64,000 nt of DNA from Solwaraspora sp. WMMA2056 (GTDB lineage Bacteria > Actinomycetota > Actinomycetes > Mycobacteriales > Micromonosporaceae): the NCBI RefSeq assembly GCF_030345095.1, contig NZ_CP128360.1:6324001-6388000 (forward strand), given 5' to 3'. The notes under the pieces are model-generated. The model saw only the letters and a list, made by a program, of their open reading frames with translations, was not told the DNA's origin and did not search any database. Made by a program: the position numbers and the translations under genes. Within the stretch, counting starts at the first letter, position 1; every line of letters starts with the position of its first letter. Positions 42,114-51,288 of the stretch are shown piece by piece.

Positions 42114-42264
42114 GCCGCTGACCTTACCTTCTGCCGGCCGCCGGCCAGGCCAGGTCGTGGTGGCGTGGTGGCGTGGTGGGCGAGGCCCCCGGCGCCGACC
42201 CGGCGGAGCCGCCCCCTGCGCCTAGTAACGGACGGTGACGCCGCCACGGACAAAAACGGATTCC

Positions 42265-42310
42265 AGCAGTATTCCTGTGTGGAATGATTATTCCACACAG
42301 GAATACTGCT
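42265..42310. repeat. intergenic palindrome, copy 4 (arms changed in concert)
   Basis: Two perfect 21-nt arms (AGCAGTATTCCTGTGTGGAAT and complement) around GATT. Relative to the other copies both arms carry a matched substitution (GTGAGG to GTGTGG with CCTCAC to CCACAC). It lies in the 328-bp gap between PCD and the desaturase (131 bp after the desaturase stop); nothing else recognisable is in that gap. Confidence 0.9.
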
Positions 42311-42441
42311 CGGTGCGCAGTTTGTTTCCCCACGCGGGCGTCCGGAGCGCGGGCATCCGGGCCGGAACCATCTCCGACGGTCACCGCCGCACCGGTCGTA
42401 CCGGACAGCGGTCGCACCGGACAGCGGTCGCACCGGACAGG

Positions 42442-43467
42442 TCAGCGCAGCGGGCGACCGACCGCGTGCAGGTGGCGCAGCGCCTCGGCGTACGACGCGG
42501 TCAGCCCGGCCTCGGTGTACGGCAGGCCGAGCTCCCGGCAGTAGCCGCGCACGATCGGCTGGGCGTAGCGCAGATGCGGCCGCGGCATGCTGGGGAACAG
42601 GTGGTGCTCGATCTGGTAGTTGAGCCCACCGAGCAGCACGTCGACGAACCCGCCGCCGCGCACGTTACGCGAGGTCAGCACCTGCTTGCGCAGGAAGTCC
42701 AGCTCGTCGTCCGGGCCGAAGATCGGCATCCCCTTGTGGTTCGGCGCGAACGCACAACCCATGTAGAGACCCCACAGCGCCTGGTGCAGCACGATGAAGA
42801 CCACCGCCCGCAGCGGCGAGAGCACCGCGAAGACCAGACCGAGGTACGCGGCGGTGTGCACCGCCAGCAGCACCCCTTCCACGGCCCGGCGCTTCACCGG
42901 ACCGTTGATCACCGCCTGGACGCTGGAGACCCGCAGCGCGAGACCTTCGAGCAGCAGCATCGGGAAGAACAGGTACGCCTGCCGGCGAGCAAGCCAGCGG
43001 CCGAAGCCCCGGGTCGCGGCGGCCTGCTCCTCGGTCCAGACCAGTGCACCCGCCCCGACGTCCGGGTCGGAGTCGACGTGGTTCGGGTTGGCGTGGTGAC
43101 GGGTGTGCTTGTCCATCCACCAGCCGTAGCCGAGCCCGACCGCCAGGTTGCCCAGCAGCAGCCCGGCGGTCTCACTGGCCCGCCGGGTACGGAACATCTG
43201 CCGGTGCCCGGCGTCGTGGCCGAGGAACGCCACCTGGGTCGCGGTGACCGCGAGCGCCACGGCGGTCAGCAGCTGCCACCAGCTGTCCCCGCCGACCAGC
43301 AGCACCGCCCAGCAGGCCAGGTAGGCCCCGACGGTCAGCCCGATCCGGGCGGCGTACCAGCCGGGGCGGCGGTCGAGCAGGCCGGCCTCGGCGACCCGGC
43401 GCGACAGGTCGGCGAAGTCACTGCCCCGGCGGGGCGGGCCGGTACGGGCGGGTGCGGCAACGGTCAT
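42442..43467 (-). CDS. fatty-acid desaturase (acyl-lipid/acyl-CoA, His-box type)
   Basis: 341 residues. Three His boxes: 'FLGHDAGHRQM' (His 84, 88), 'HTRHHANPNH' (His 121-125) and 'QIEHHLFPSMPR'. Four membrane segments surround them. It is a membrane diiron desaturase, similar in layout to DesA3-type delta-9 enzymes, that introduces a double bond into acyl chains. ATG 43467 has GAGGAAG 6 nt upstream and is preferred over ATG 43482. Redox partners (ferredoxin/reductase) are not adjacent. Confidence 0.92.
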   Translation of the reverse strand: MTVAAPARTGPPRRGSDFADLSRRVAEAGLLDRRPGWYAARIGLTVGAYLACWAVLLVGGDSWWQLLTAVALAVTATQVAFLGHDAGHRQMFRTRRASETAGLLLGNLAVGLGYGWWMDKHTRHHANPNHVDSDPDVGAGALVWTEEQAAATRGFGRWLARRQAYLFFPMLLLEGLALRVSSVQAVINGPVKRRAVEGVLLAVHTAAYLGLVFAVLSPLRAVVFIVLHQALWGLYMGCAFAPNHKGMPIFGPDDELDFLRKQVLTSRNVRGGGFVDVLLGGLNYQIEHHLFPSMPRPHLRYAQPIVRGYCRELGLPYTEAGLTASYAEALRHLHAVGRPLR

Positions 43468-43590
43468 CGGCGGCTTCCTCATGAGCGGGGGTGGGTGGGG
43501 TGACGCAACAACGAGTCTGTACGGGCCGGCACCGCCGAGCCATCAGGCATGCCGCCGATCCGTGGTGAGGTTAACCCCCCTACCTGTGGG

Positions 43591-46500
43591 TCAGCTCATC
43601 CGGCCGACCGCACCGCGCAGCCGGCGCAGATCCCGCAGCCGCCGTTCGTAGGTGACCGCCAGGGTGATCAGCGCCAGGCCGCCGACGGCCAGGAAACTCC
43701 ACCGGGGCAGCAGGTCCCACACCGCGACCACCTCCCGCAACGCCAGCACCGTCAGCACCACGCCGCCGATCATCACCGGCGCCTGTCGGCGGTACGCCGC
43801 TCCGGCCAGCACCACCACCAGCGCCCCGGCACCGAGCAGCAGCCGGCGGACCGGTTGCCCGTCGGCGACCAGCACCGACGCGAGGCTGGGCAGCAGCGCG
43901 GCGGCCAGGCCAGGGGCGTAGCAGATCCAGCTGGACCGCTGCGGGTGGGCTCGCAGGGTGAACCAGCCGACCGCCAGCGCGGCGAGCGCCGCCGGCAGGG
44001 TGTACGCCTCGGTCAGCGACACCTGGGTGGTCGTCAGCAGCAGCCACCAGGCACCGACCTCGCTGGCCAGCGCGGCGACGGCCAACGGCCATGCCCGCTG
44101 CACCACCGCCGGGGCAGGCGCGCCCGCCGGCTGCTCGACCGCCGCCGGCTGCCCGACCAGCGACGCGCTGCGGGTCAGCAGGGCGCGGGCACCGAGCACG
44201 ACACCCCAGAGGGTGCAGATTCCGGCCGCGTACCGGGCCGAGCCGACCGTCATCAGCAGGGCCGCGCCAGCGGCGGCGTGCCCGGTGACCTCGACGCCGA
44301 TCGACTCGGCCCGCCCCCGTACGCCCCCGGCGGCTGACCGGAGGGTCAGCACCGCGCCGACGGCCAGGGCCAGCGCGGCGACGGCGAGGACCGCGTACCC
44401 GCCGACCCGGACCGGCAGGTCGGCGGCGCGCACAGCGGTCGCGGCGAGAACACCGCCGGCGACCACGGCGACGACCCCACCAGCGACCCGCACCGGGGTA
44501 CGGCGACCCGCCGCGCCGATCCCGGCGGCGCAGGCCACCACGGCGGCCAGCCCGGTCAAGGTGGCGATCCGGGTGGGCAGCAGACCGGCCAGTCCGGCCC
44601 CGGCCAGCGGGGCACCGACCAGCAGGGTGACCGCCACCTGCGGCGCGGCGGTGGACCGGGCGGCGACCACCAGCCCGGCGAGTCCGGCGGCGAGACACAG
44701 CGCCGGCACCACCGGCCACGGCGTACCGGCGCTGGCCAGGGCGACCAGCAGGGCGAGGACGGCGACCGGGCCACCGGCCAGCACCGCGTACCGCGCCCGG
44801 TGGCCGGCCAGCGCGGCGACGGCGGCGAGCAAGGCCAGGGTGACCGCCCCGGCGGCGGGGACCGGGACCGGCAGCGCCGGGCTGAGTCCGGTCCCGGCCG
44901 GTACGCCGGCCCAGCTGGCGTCGAGCCAGCGGTACGGGGTGAGCAGCAGCGCCGCCAGCACCGGCAGGGTGCTGACCGCTGCTGGCAGGGTCAGCGCTGC
45001 GGCGACGCCGGTGAGCAGCAGCCGCAGCCCGCGCAGCGACAGCCGGTCCAGGCACAGCGCGGGCACCGGGGCCGGAGCCGCTGCCGGGTCGGCCGGGCCG
45101 TTCACCGCCGGGTCGGCGGGGCCGAACCGCAGCACGCCCCGGGGGACGAGGGTCGCGGCGACGGCCAGCAGCAGCGCCCCGGCGGCGGCGTACCCGCCGG
45201 TGGACTCCCCTGGCACGTACGGCACGGCACCGGTGGCCGGGGCGACGAGGGTGGCGACGACGGTGACCGGCAGCGCCGCTCCGGCGTACCAGAGGTATCC
45301 GGGCCACCAGCGGCGGACCGCGACCAGCGCGACCGGCAGCCCGATCGCGGCCGCTGCCGCGGCGCGGGCCGGCCAGCCCGCCGGGGTGTCGAAGGTGTGC
45401 ACGGCGAGCGCGACGAAGGCCGGCCAGCCGGCGACCGCGACGGCGACACCGGTACCGCCGATCGGGGCCTGCCACCAGCGGACGTCGGGCCGCCGCAGGG
45501 CGCGGCGGGCGACAGCGACGACGGCGAGCGCGGTGCCGACGACGACCGCCATGGCGGCCGTGGCGACGCCCGGTCGACCGGCACTGACCAGCAGCGCGTG
45601 GGCGGTCAGCAGGGCGGCGACGGCCGCACTGGGCAGCGCGACGACGGCGTGGCGCGACCCGGCGGCCCGCACCGCCGCAGCGGACCCGGCCACCAGGCCG
45701 GCAGCGGCGACCGCCCACCACGGCACCGGTACGGCGGCCGGCGCGGCCAGTAGTCCGACGGCGGCCCCGACGGTGAGCAGCATCGGCCGGACCACCCGGG
45801 GCAGCAGCAGGAGCAGCGCGCCGGTGACCGCGACGACGGCGAACGGCAACTGCCAGTCGCCGGGGGCGTCGACCGGTCCGGTGCCGGCCCGCCACAGCGG
45901 GCGGGCCGCCACGATGCCTTCGGCGGCGACGGTCAGGGCGGTCATCAGTACGCCGATCCCGAGCAGCCCGGTCACCAGCAGCGCACCCGCCCATGGCCCG
46001 GTACGGACCACCGCCGGTAGCCGACCGCGCAGGTACCGGCCGGCGGCGGCGAGCCCGACGGCGGTGCCGGCAACGATGGCCAGGGCCAGCGACGGCGCCG
46101 GTACGGTGCCGGCCAGGAGCACGGCGATGGTGACCGCCGGGGCCAGCCCGGCCAGGCTGATCGCCAGCAGCGCCGGTACGCCGGTGAGCCGGCCGGCGAC
46201 CACCACCACGGCGGCGACGGCCAGCAGCGGCAGCCCGGCCAGGGCGGGGGCACCGGACGGGTGGCCGAGAATGGCAGCGGCCAGGGCGGCGATCCCGGCG
46301 GCGGTCAGCGCCGCCCCGACGGCCACCCAGCCGGTGACCCGCAGCGCCAGCCGGGTCGGCGGGGTGAGCGCGATCATCGCCAGAGTGCCCAGGGCGGTGC
46401 CGAGCAGCAGCAGGGTCGTGCCGGCGGCGTCGGCGCGCAGGTCGACGGCGAGCAGCGGCAGCACCGGCTGCGCGGCGAGCAGGGCGGCGAAGCGGGCGGC

Positions 46501-47226
46501 GGCCAGGCCGGTGAGCAGGTGGTAGCCGGCGGCGACCAGACCGGTGAGCGCGAAGGTCGCGGCGGCGTACCGGGCACCGGGCAGGTCGGCGGCGCCGAAC
46601 AGGTCGACGTAGCGGGCGGCGTATCCGTCGAGCAGCACCAGCAGCAGGCCGAGTGCGGCGAACGTCTCGGCGGTGCCGCGCAGGCCGCGCCAGGCCGCCA
46701 GCAGCGGCAGGGCGAGCAGTACGGCGGTGACACCGGTCAGGATCGCGGCCCGGCCGCCGACGCCGACGCTGGCCCAGGCGACTGCGGTGAAGACGATCGC
46801 GGCGGTGCCCAGCAGCAGTCCACCGAGGATGAACAGAATGTTCTGCACCGTACGGGTGGAGGCTTCCCGCCGTACCGGCGGCGTCGACGGACCCGGCAGC
46901 GGCACCGGGCCGGCGACCGACGCCGGGAGCGGGCCGGCGGCGACCGGCCGGGCAGGCGGTACGGTCGTCGCCCGTACCGCCGCCTGGACCTGGCTGGCGA
47001 GCTGGTGCCGGCGGGTCTGCGCGGCGCGCAACTGGTGGGTCGCCGCCAGCCACGCCACCCGGGTCTGCTCGACCCGGGCGGCCAGCCCGGCGATCTCGCC
47101 GTCGAGCCGGATCACCTCGGCGGCGACCGGGTCGGGTGCCCGCCCGCAGCCTGGGCAGCCGGCGGTCAGATTCGCCGGCGTGCCACAGGCCGGGCACGGA
47201 TAGCGGGTAGCTGCGGTACTGCTCAT
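43591..47226 (-). CDS. giant multi-pass membrane protein (SCO7613 C-terminal-domain type)
   Basis: 1211 residues. The N-terminus has a zinc ribbon ('YPCPACGTPANLTAGCPGCG') and a short coiled coil, then about thirty hydrophobic segments separated by Arg/Pro/Gly-rich turns, a layout I associate with SCO7613-type actinobacterial proteins of unknown function. There are no catalytic motifs. Very high GC3 gives long shadow frames on both strands, which are not real. ATG 47226 precedes the Cys ribbon. It is transcribed alone or with CutA (start 47616) upstream. Confidence 0.8.
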   Translation of the reverse strand: MSSTAATRYPCPACGTPANLTAGCPGCGRAPDPVAAEVIRLDGEIAGLAARVEQTRVAWLAATHQLRAAQTRRHQLASQVQAAVRATTVPPARPVAAGPLPASVAGPVPLPGPSTPPVRREASTRTVQNILFILGGLLLGTAAIVFTAVAWASVGVGGRAAILTGVTAVLLALPLLAAWRGLRGTAETFAALGLLLVLLDGYAARYVDLFGAADLPGARYAAATFALTGLVAAGYHLLTGLAAARFAALLAAQPVLPLLAVDLRADAAGTTLLLLGTALGTLAMIALTPPTRLALRVTGWVAVGAALTAAGIAALAAAILGHPSGAPALAGLPLLAVAAVVVVAGRLTGVPALLAISLAGLAPAVTIAVLLAGTVPAPSLALAIVAGTAVGLAAAGRYLRGRLPAVVRTGPWAGALLVTGLLGIGVLMTALTVAAEGIVAARPLWRAGTGPVDAPGDWQLPFAVVAVTGALLLLLPRVVRPMLLTVGAAVGLLAAPAAVPVPWWAVAAAGLVAGSAAAVRAAGSRHAVVALPSAAVAALLTAHALLVSAGRPGVATAAMAVVVGTALAVVAVARRALRRPDVRWWQAPIGGTGVAVAVAGWPAFVALAVHTFDTPAGWPARAAAAAAIGLPVALVAVRRWWPGYLWYAGAALPVTVVATLVAPATGAVPYVPGESTGGYAAAGALLLAVAATLVPRGVLRFGPADPAVNGPADPAAAPAPVPALCLDRLSLRGLRLLLTGVAAALTLPAAVSTLPVLAALLLTPYRWLDASWAGVPAGTGLSPALPVPVPAAGAVTLALLAAVAALAGHRARYAVLAGGPVAVLALLVALASAGTPWPVVPALCLAAGLAGLVVAARSTAAPQVAVTLLVGAPLAGAGLAGLLPTRIATLTGLAAVVACAAGIGAAGRRTPVRVAGGVVAVVAGGVLAATAVRAADLPVRVGGYAVLAVAALALAVGAVLTLRSAAGGVRGRAESIGVEVTGHAAAGAALLMTVGSARYAAGICTLWGVVLGARALLTRSASLVGQPAAVEQPAGAPAPAVVQRAWPLAVAALASEVGAWWLLLTTTQVSLTEAYTLPAALAALAVGWFTLRAHPQRSSWICYAPGLAAALLPSLASVLVADGQPVRRLLLGAGALVVVLAGAAYRRQAPVMIGGVVLTVLALREVVAVWDLLPRWSFLAVGGLALITLAVTYERRLRDLRRLRGAVGRMS

Positions 47227-47295
47227 GACGGCATCGTCGGTGATGCCGGGATACGCGGGACAGAGTGCGGATACTCAGTCCGGCAGGTGGACGAC

Positions 47296-47616
47296 TCAGG
47301 GACGGGTGTGTTCGAATACCCACCGTGCGTAGTCGGGGTTGCCGGCGTCGATGACGGCGACCAGGACTTCAGGAATGTCGTAGGGGTGTGCGGTGCGTAG
47401 ATAGGCGATCAACGGATCGCTACGATCGATGGCGGTCTTGAACTGCACCGACCACTCCTTGGTGGTTTCCACCCGCCCCTGCCACCAATAGGTGCTGGCC
47501 AGCGGTCCACCGATCTGGGCGCAGGCGGCGAACCGACCGGCGACCGCCGAGGCGGCGAGCACCTCGGCGACCGAGCGGGCATCCACCACCGTCGTCACAA
47601 CGGAGATCTGATCCAC
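47296..47616 (-). CDS. cutA: divalent-cation tolerance protein CutA
   Basis: 106 residues, full-length CutA1: 'VVTTVVDARSVAEVLAASAVAGRFAACAQI', 'STYWWQGRVETTKEWSVQFKTA' and 'HPYDIPEVLVAVIDAGNPDYARWV', the conserved E-x-x-x-(W)-x-x-x-(K) and H-P-Y-(D/E)-x-P motifs. It forms trimers and is linked to copper tolerance. GTG 47616 starts the homology. The upstream acyltransferase gene is 10 bp away, so it is probably its operon tail. Confidence 0.93.
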   Translation of the reverse strand: MDQISVVTTVVDARSVAEVLAASAVAGRFAACAQIGGPLASTYWWQGRVETTKEWSVQFKTAIDRSDPLIAYLRTAHPYDIPEVLVAVIDAGNPDYARWVFEHTRP

Positions 47617-47626
47617 GGGGCGAACC

Positions 47627-48649
47627 CTACGCCCTCCGAGTGTCGGAATGGTTCTTCTCGATCCACAAATCGATCCGCGCCCACCAGTCGTAGAGCCATT
47701 CGATGCGTTCGTCCCGTCCCGTCGGAATCTGCTCCGGCGGCACCGACCAGAAGCGCATCACGATGCGCTTGTCCATCGGTAGTTCCCGCCACACATCGGC
47801 CACGGTCAGCATCCGGTCCAGGCCGGTGTGCGCGACGAAGATGACGCCCGCGTCCGGTGCCGCGTCCAGCGCCGCGAGCAGTCCACCGGGCCGGGGTGCG
47901 AGCACGTGTCGCATCGACTCGGCGCGGGCCGCCATGCCGTGCAGGCCGAGGGCGTGCAGCCGGTCGATGGCCCGACTCCGCCGGCCCGGGGTGAAGTTGC
48001 CGCCCTCGGGGAAGATGACGAAGGCGTCGTTGGCGTCCAGCCCGGTGGCCAGGTGCGCGATCTGGGTCTCGACCGGGTCACTGCGCGGGTCACCGGGGGC
48101 GATGAACCGGTTGGGCAGCCGGTTGAGCAGCACGTCGATCGCCGGATCCCACTGCAGGGTCTCCTTCAGCACGATCCGTGGCTCCCGGTCGAACCAGTTG
48201 ACCAGGCCGTGGATCAGGATGAACGAGTCGCCCGGTCCGGCGTGCCGGCACACCACCAGTTCGGGCCGGCCGGGCAGCGCGGTGTCCGGGTCGGTGCCGA
48301 CCACGTCGATGCTCAGCCGCAGCGCCCAGCGGGCGTGCCAGAAGAAGAACGACAGGAACCAGCCGGTCAGTACGTAGTGGGCACGTTGGAACGTCGGGCT
48401 GCGGATCTTCCAGCCACAGCCTGCGGCGAGCCAGAGTCCGAACAGGGCGATCAGCGCCGCCGCGTCCCAGACCAGATAGACGACGAAGACCCAGAACAGC
48501 CGCAGCACCCGCAGCCGGCCCGGCACCAGCAGCGACGCGGCGGCGGCGAGGAAGACCCACACCGGCAGGGTGGTCAGCACGACGACGGTGAGCAGCAGTA
48601 CGGCGGGGCCGAGCAGCACCCGGCGTACCCATCGGGGTGGCAGCGGCAT
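47627..48649 (-). CDS. PlsC-like lysophospholipid acyltransferase
   Basis: 340 residues. Two hydrophobic N-terminal segments are followed by the acyltransferase core: H-x4-D as 'VCRHAGPGDSFIL' and 'FVIFPEGGNFTPGRRSRAID' (the F-P-E-G glycerol-phosphate motif). It acylates lysophospholipids at the membrane. It is coupled (1-nt TGATG overlap) to the patatin, suggesting a deacylation/reacylation pair. Confidence 0.88.
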   Translation of the reverse strand: MPLPPRWVRRVLLGPAVLLLTVVVLTTLPVWVFLAAAASLLVPGRLRVLRLFWVFVVYLVWDAAALIALFGLWLAAGCGWKIRSPTFQRAHYVLTGWFLSFFFWHARWALRLSIDVVGTDPDTALPGRPELVVCRHAGPGDSFILIHGLVNWFDREPRIVLKETLQWDPAIDVLLNRLPNRFIAPGDPRSDPVETQIAHLATGLDANDAFVIFPEGGNFTPGRRSRAIDRLHALGLHGMAARAESMRHVLAPRPGGLLAALDAAPDAGVIFVAHTGLDRMLTVADVWRELPMDKRIVMRFWSVPPEQIPTGRDERIEWLYDWWARIDLWIEKNHSDTRRA

Positions 48650-49494
48650 CAGTAGCCGGTCACGTTCGTCTTGAGGTAACGCCGCGACGCCGTGTAGGCG
48701 CGGCTGATCCGGCGGCCGACGGCGGCCATGTCCCGGTACGCCCAGGGCGTGTCATCTCGTGGTTCTCCCCCACCGGTCGGCAGCACGTGCACCTCCACAT
48801 CCTGACCGAGCGACGCCAACTCCCTGGCGAACCGGTGCCGGCGGGCGATCTCGAACGCCACCTGGGCGATCTCCCAGGGGCGCTTCGGCGGGCTGAGCGG
48901 CCGCTCGATCCGACCCACCTGCAGGACGAAGATCCGCCGCGCCCCCGCCTCGACGGCCTTGCCGATCGGGATCGAGTTGACGATGCCGCCGTCGATGAAG
49001 TGCTCGCCGTCGATCTCGGTCGGCGGCAGCAGCCCCGGTACGGCGGCCGAGGCGAGCACCGCCGGCACCAGTGGACCGGTGTCGAACCAGTGCTCGGCGG
49101 CGCGTTCGATGCTGGCGGCGCAGCAGTGGAACGGCACCCGCAGGTCGGCGAAGGTGCTGGTGTCGCCGAGTTCGCGTTCCAGCAGCCGGCGCAGCGGCCG
49201 GGGCGAGTGCAGATGGGTACGGGCGGCGAACCGGCGCAGTTGGCGGGCCATCGAGTCGCCGTACACCTCGCTGGCCTCCGGGGAGGCCCAGAGCCGGACC
49301 AGCCGCAGGGTCACCGCCTCGGTCGGGTCGGCGGCGACCAGCACCCCGTTGACCGCGCCGATCGAGGTGCCGACGACGAAATCAGGGGTGATCCCGGACC
49401 GGAACAACGCGCGCAGCATGCCGACCTCGACGGCGCCGAGGACGCCGCCGCCGCCGAGCACGAACGCGACCGGGCCGTTGACCATGGCGTCCAT
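48649..49494 (-). CDS. patatin-like phospholipase
   Basis: 281 residues. The oxyanion Gly-rich turn 'VAFVLGGGGVLGAVEVGML', nucleophile G-x-S-x-G as 'FVVGTSIGAVNGVL' and the catalytic Asp in 'HFIDGGIVNSIPI' (D-G-G) define the patatin dyad. It probably hydrolyses acyl esters of phospholipids. ATG 49485 is a possible inner start. First gene of the minus-strand unit with the PlsC-like gene and CutA; divergent from the kinase at 49630. Confidence 0.92.
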   Translation of the reverse strand: MDAMVNGPVAFVLGGGGVLGAVEVGMLRALFRSGITPDFVVGTSIGAVNGVLVAADPTEAVTLRLVRLWASPEASEVYGDSMARQLRRFAARTHLHSPRPLRRLLERELGDTSTFADLRVPFHCCAASIERAAEHWFDTGPLVPAVLASAAVPGLLPPTEIDGEHFIDGGIVNSIPIGKAVEAGARRIFVLQVGRIERPLSPPKRPWEIAQVAFEIARRHRFARELASLGQDVEVHVLPTGGGEPRDDTPWAYRDMAAVGRRISRAYTASRRYLKTNVTGY

Positions 49495-49629
49495 CCTGGC
49501 ACGGCCACGATGCGGGGAAGATCATCACCGTCTGACCGGAAATACCGACCAATGTTCACCTGTTTAACGTGCCGTTGACAGGACGTTCCGATTCACGCAG
49601 CCTGATACGACCTCCACCCCATCAGGCAG

Positions 49630-51156
49630 GTGCGACAAACGATGGCATCGCTGCACGCGGGCGAACTGCTTGCCCGCAGGTACCGCCTCATCGACCGGAT
49701 CGGTGCCGGCGGCATGTCCGTCATCTGGCGTGCCCGCGACGAGGTGCTCGACCGGGTCGTCGCGATCAAGGTGCTGGCCGCGTCGCTCGCCGCCGACGCC
49801 CGGTTCCGCAGCCTGGTCCGCGAGGAGGCCCGCTCGGCCGCCCAGCTGATCCACCCGCACGTCACCGCCGTGCACGACTACGGCGAGGCGGTCGCACCCG
49901 ACGGCACCGTCACCGCGTTCGTCGTGATGGAGCTCCTCTCCGGAGAGGAACTGGACGCCCGGCTGACCGCCGGCCCGCTGCCCTGGCCGGCCGCGGTGGA
50001 GATCTGCGCCCAGGTCGCCGAGGCCCTCGCCGCCGCCCACCGGCTCGGCATCGTGCACCGCGACGTCACACCGGCGAACATCATGATGACCGCGATCGGC
50101 GCCAAGGTGCTCGATTTCGGCATCGCCACCCAGGTCGGTGCCCCTGACGAGGACGAGGAGGGCGAGACCTTCGGTACCCCCGCCTACGTGGCACCGGAAC
50201 GGCTGGACGGACGGCCCGCACAGCCCGCCACCGACGTCTACTCCCTCGGCGTCCTGCTCTACGAGACGCTGAGCGGACGGGTGCCCTACCCCGCCGACAC
50301 CTGGGAGGACCTCAATCAGGCGCTGGCCGGGGAGATCCCGCCGCTGACCGTGACCGGGCTGCCGGCACCGGTGGTCGACATCTGTCTGCGCTGTCTGTCC
50401 CGGGATCCGCTGCGCCGGCCGACCGCCCACCAGATCGGCGCAGCGCTGCGCGACCAGCTGCTCCCGGCCGACCCGCAGGCGGCCACGATGCTGGCCCCGA
50501 CGATGACCCTGCCGACAGTGGACGATCCCGCAGCGACGGCCGGTCGGCCCGCCGACGACAGCGGGAAATCCCCGGCGGCCACCCCCGAGCGCCGCAGCGG
50601 CCGCCGGGCCGCCGTCGTCGGCATCGCCGTGGGCGTCGGCGCCGCCCTCGCCACGACAGCCATACTGCTGCTGGCTCTGGACCTGCTGCCGTACCGCACC
50701 ACCGGTGACACCGACGGCACGCCGCCGGCCGCTGTCGGCCACCCGCCGACCGGATCCCCGGTTCCGCCAGCCAGCCCGGCTGCCGAGGCGACCGCCACGG
50801 CGACGGCGCCGTCGGCGGACCCGACGGACGGTGCTCCCACCGCCCCGGCCAACAGCGGTGCGACACCGACGACGCCACCGACCGTACCGACGATCGACGA
50901 GGCGATCGGGCAGCTGAGCCAGCTCATCGACGAAGGACTGGCCGACGGCGCGATCCGCCGCGACGCCGGGCTGGACCTGCAGAACCTGGTCCAGAATCTG
51001 CGGGTCTCCCTGGCCAACGGTACGGCCGACGTCGGGCGTGAAGTCGAATTCCTGCGGTCGAAGGTCGCCATCCGCGCCACCGAGGGGGCCATCACCTTCG
51101 GCTTCGCCGACCGCCTCGACGCCGCCCTCGACCAGCTCGCCGGCAGCGCGACCTGA
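49630..51156 (+). CDS. membrane Ser/Thr protein kinase with HRD-V-T catalytic loop
   Basis: 508 residues. Kinase domain 1-275: Gly-loop 'IGAGGMSVIWRA', Lys 47 ('VAIKVLA'), catalytic loop 'HRDVTPANIM' (Asp 145; Thr 147 replaces the usual Lys), 'LDFGIA' and 'GTPAYVAPERL'. A membrane helix near 320-345 and a Pro/Thr-rich extracellular segment end in a helical domain ('IDEAIGQLSQLIDEGLADG'). No PASTA repeats. It may phosphorylate FHA-domain partners such as the protein at 40688. GTG 49630 is chosen; ATG 49642 is possible. Confidence 0.9.
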   Translation: MRQTMASLHAGELLARRYRLIDRIGAGGMSVIWRARDEVLDRVVAIKVLAASLAADARFRSLVREEARSAAQLIHPHVTAVHDYGEAVAPDGTVTAFVVMELLSGEELDARLTAGPLPWPAAVEICAQVAEALAAAHRLGIVHRDVTPANIMMTAIGAKVLDFGIATQVGAPDEDEEGETFGTPAYVAPERLDGRPAQPATDVYSLGVLLYETLSGRVPYPADTWEDLNQALAGEIPPLTVTGLPAPVVDICLRCLSRDPLRRPTAHQIGAALRDQLLPADPQAATMLAPTMTLPTVDDPAATAGRPADDSGKSPAATPERRSGRRAAVVGIAVGVGAALATTAILLLALDLLPYRTTGDTDGTPPAAVGHPPTGSPVPPASPAAEATATATAPSADPTDGAPTAPANSGATPTTPPTVPTIDEAIGQLSQLIDEGLADGAIRRDAGLDLQNLVQNLRVSLANGTADVGREVEFLRSKVAIRATEGAITFGFADRLDAALDQLAGSAT

Positions 51157-51193
51157 CTGAACGTGACGGGCAGCCACCGGGATACCGGTTCTG

Positions 51194-51239
51194 GCGGTAT
51201 TCCTGTGAGGAATAATTATTCCACACCCAGGAATACCGC
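51194..51239. repeat. intergenic palindrome, copy 5 (hybrid arms)
   Basis: The left arm has the GTGAGG form, the right arm the CCACAC form plus a CC insertion, around AATT. It lies between the convergent kinase (stop 51156) and ABC ATPase (stop 51289). Confidence 0.8.
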
Positions 51240-51288
51240 TCTACGGCATTACCGGCCCCAGGACCAAGCGGGACGGGACGCTGGCGGG

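Noticed and set aside
43958-46525. 855-codon open frame on the plus strand
   Set aside because: Lies wholly antisense to the SCO7613-type gene, is Ala/Thr/Ser/Arg repetitive and has no recognisable domain.
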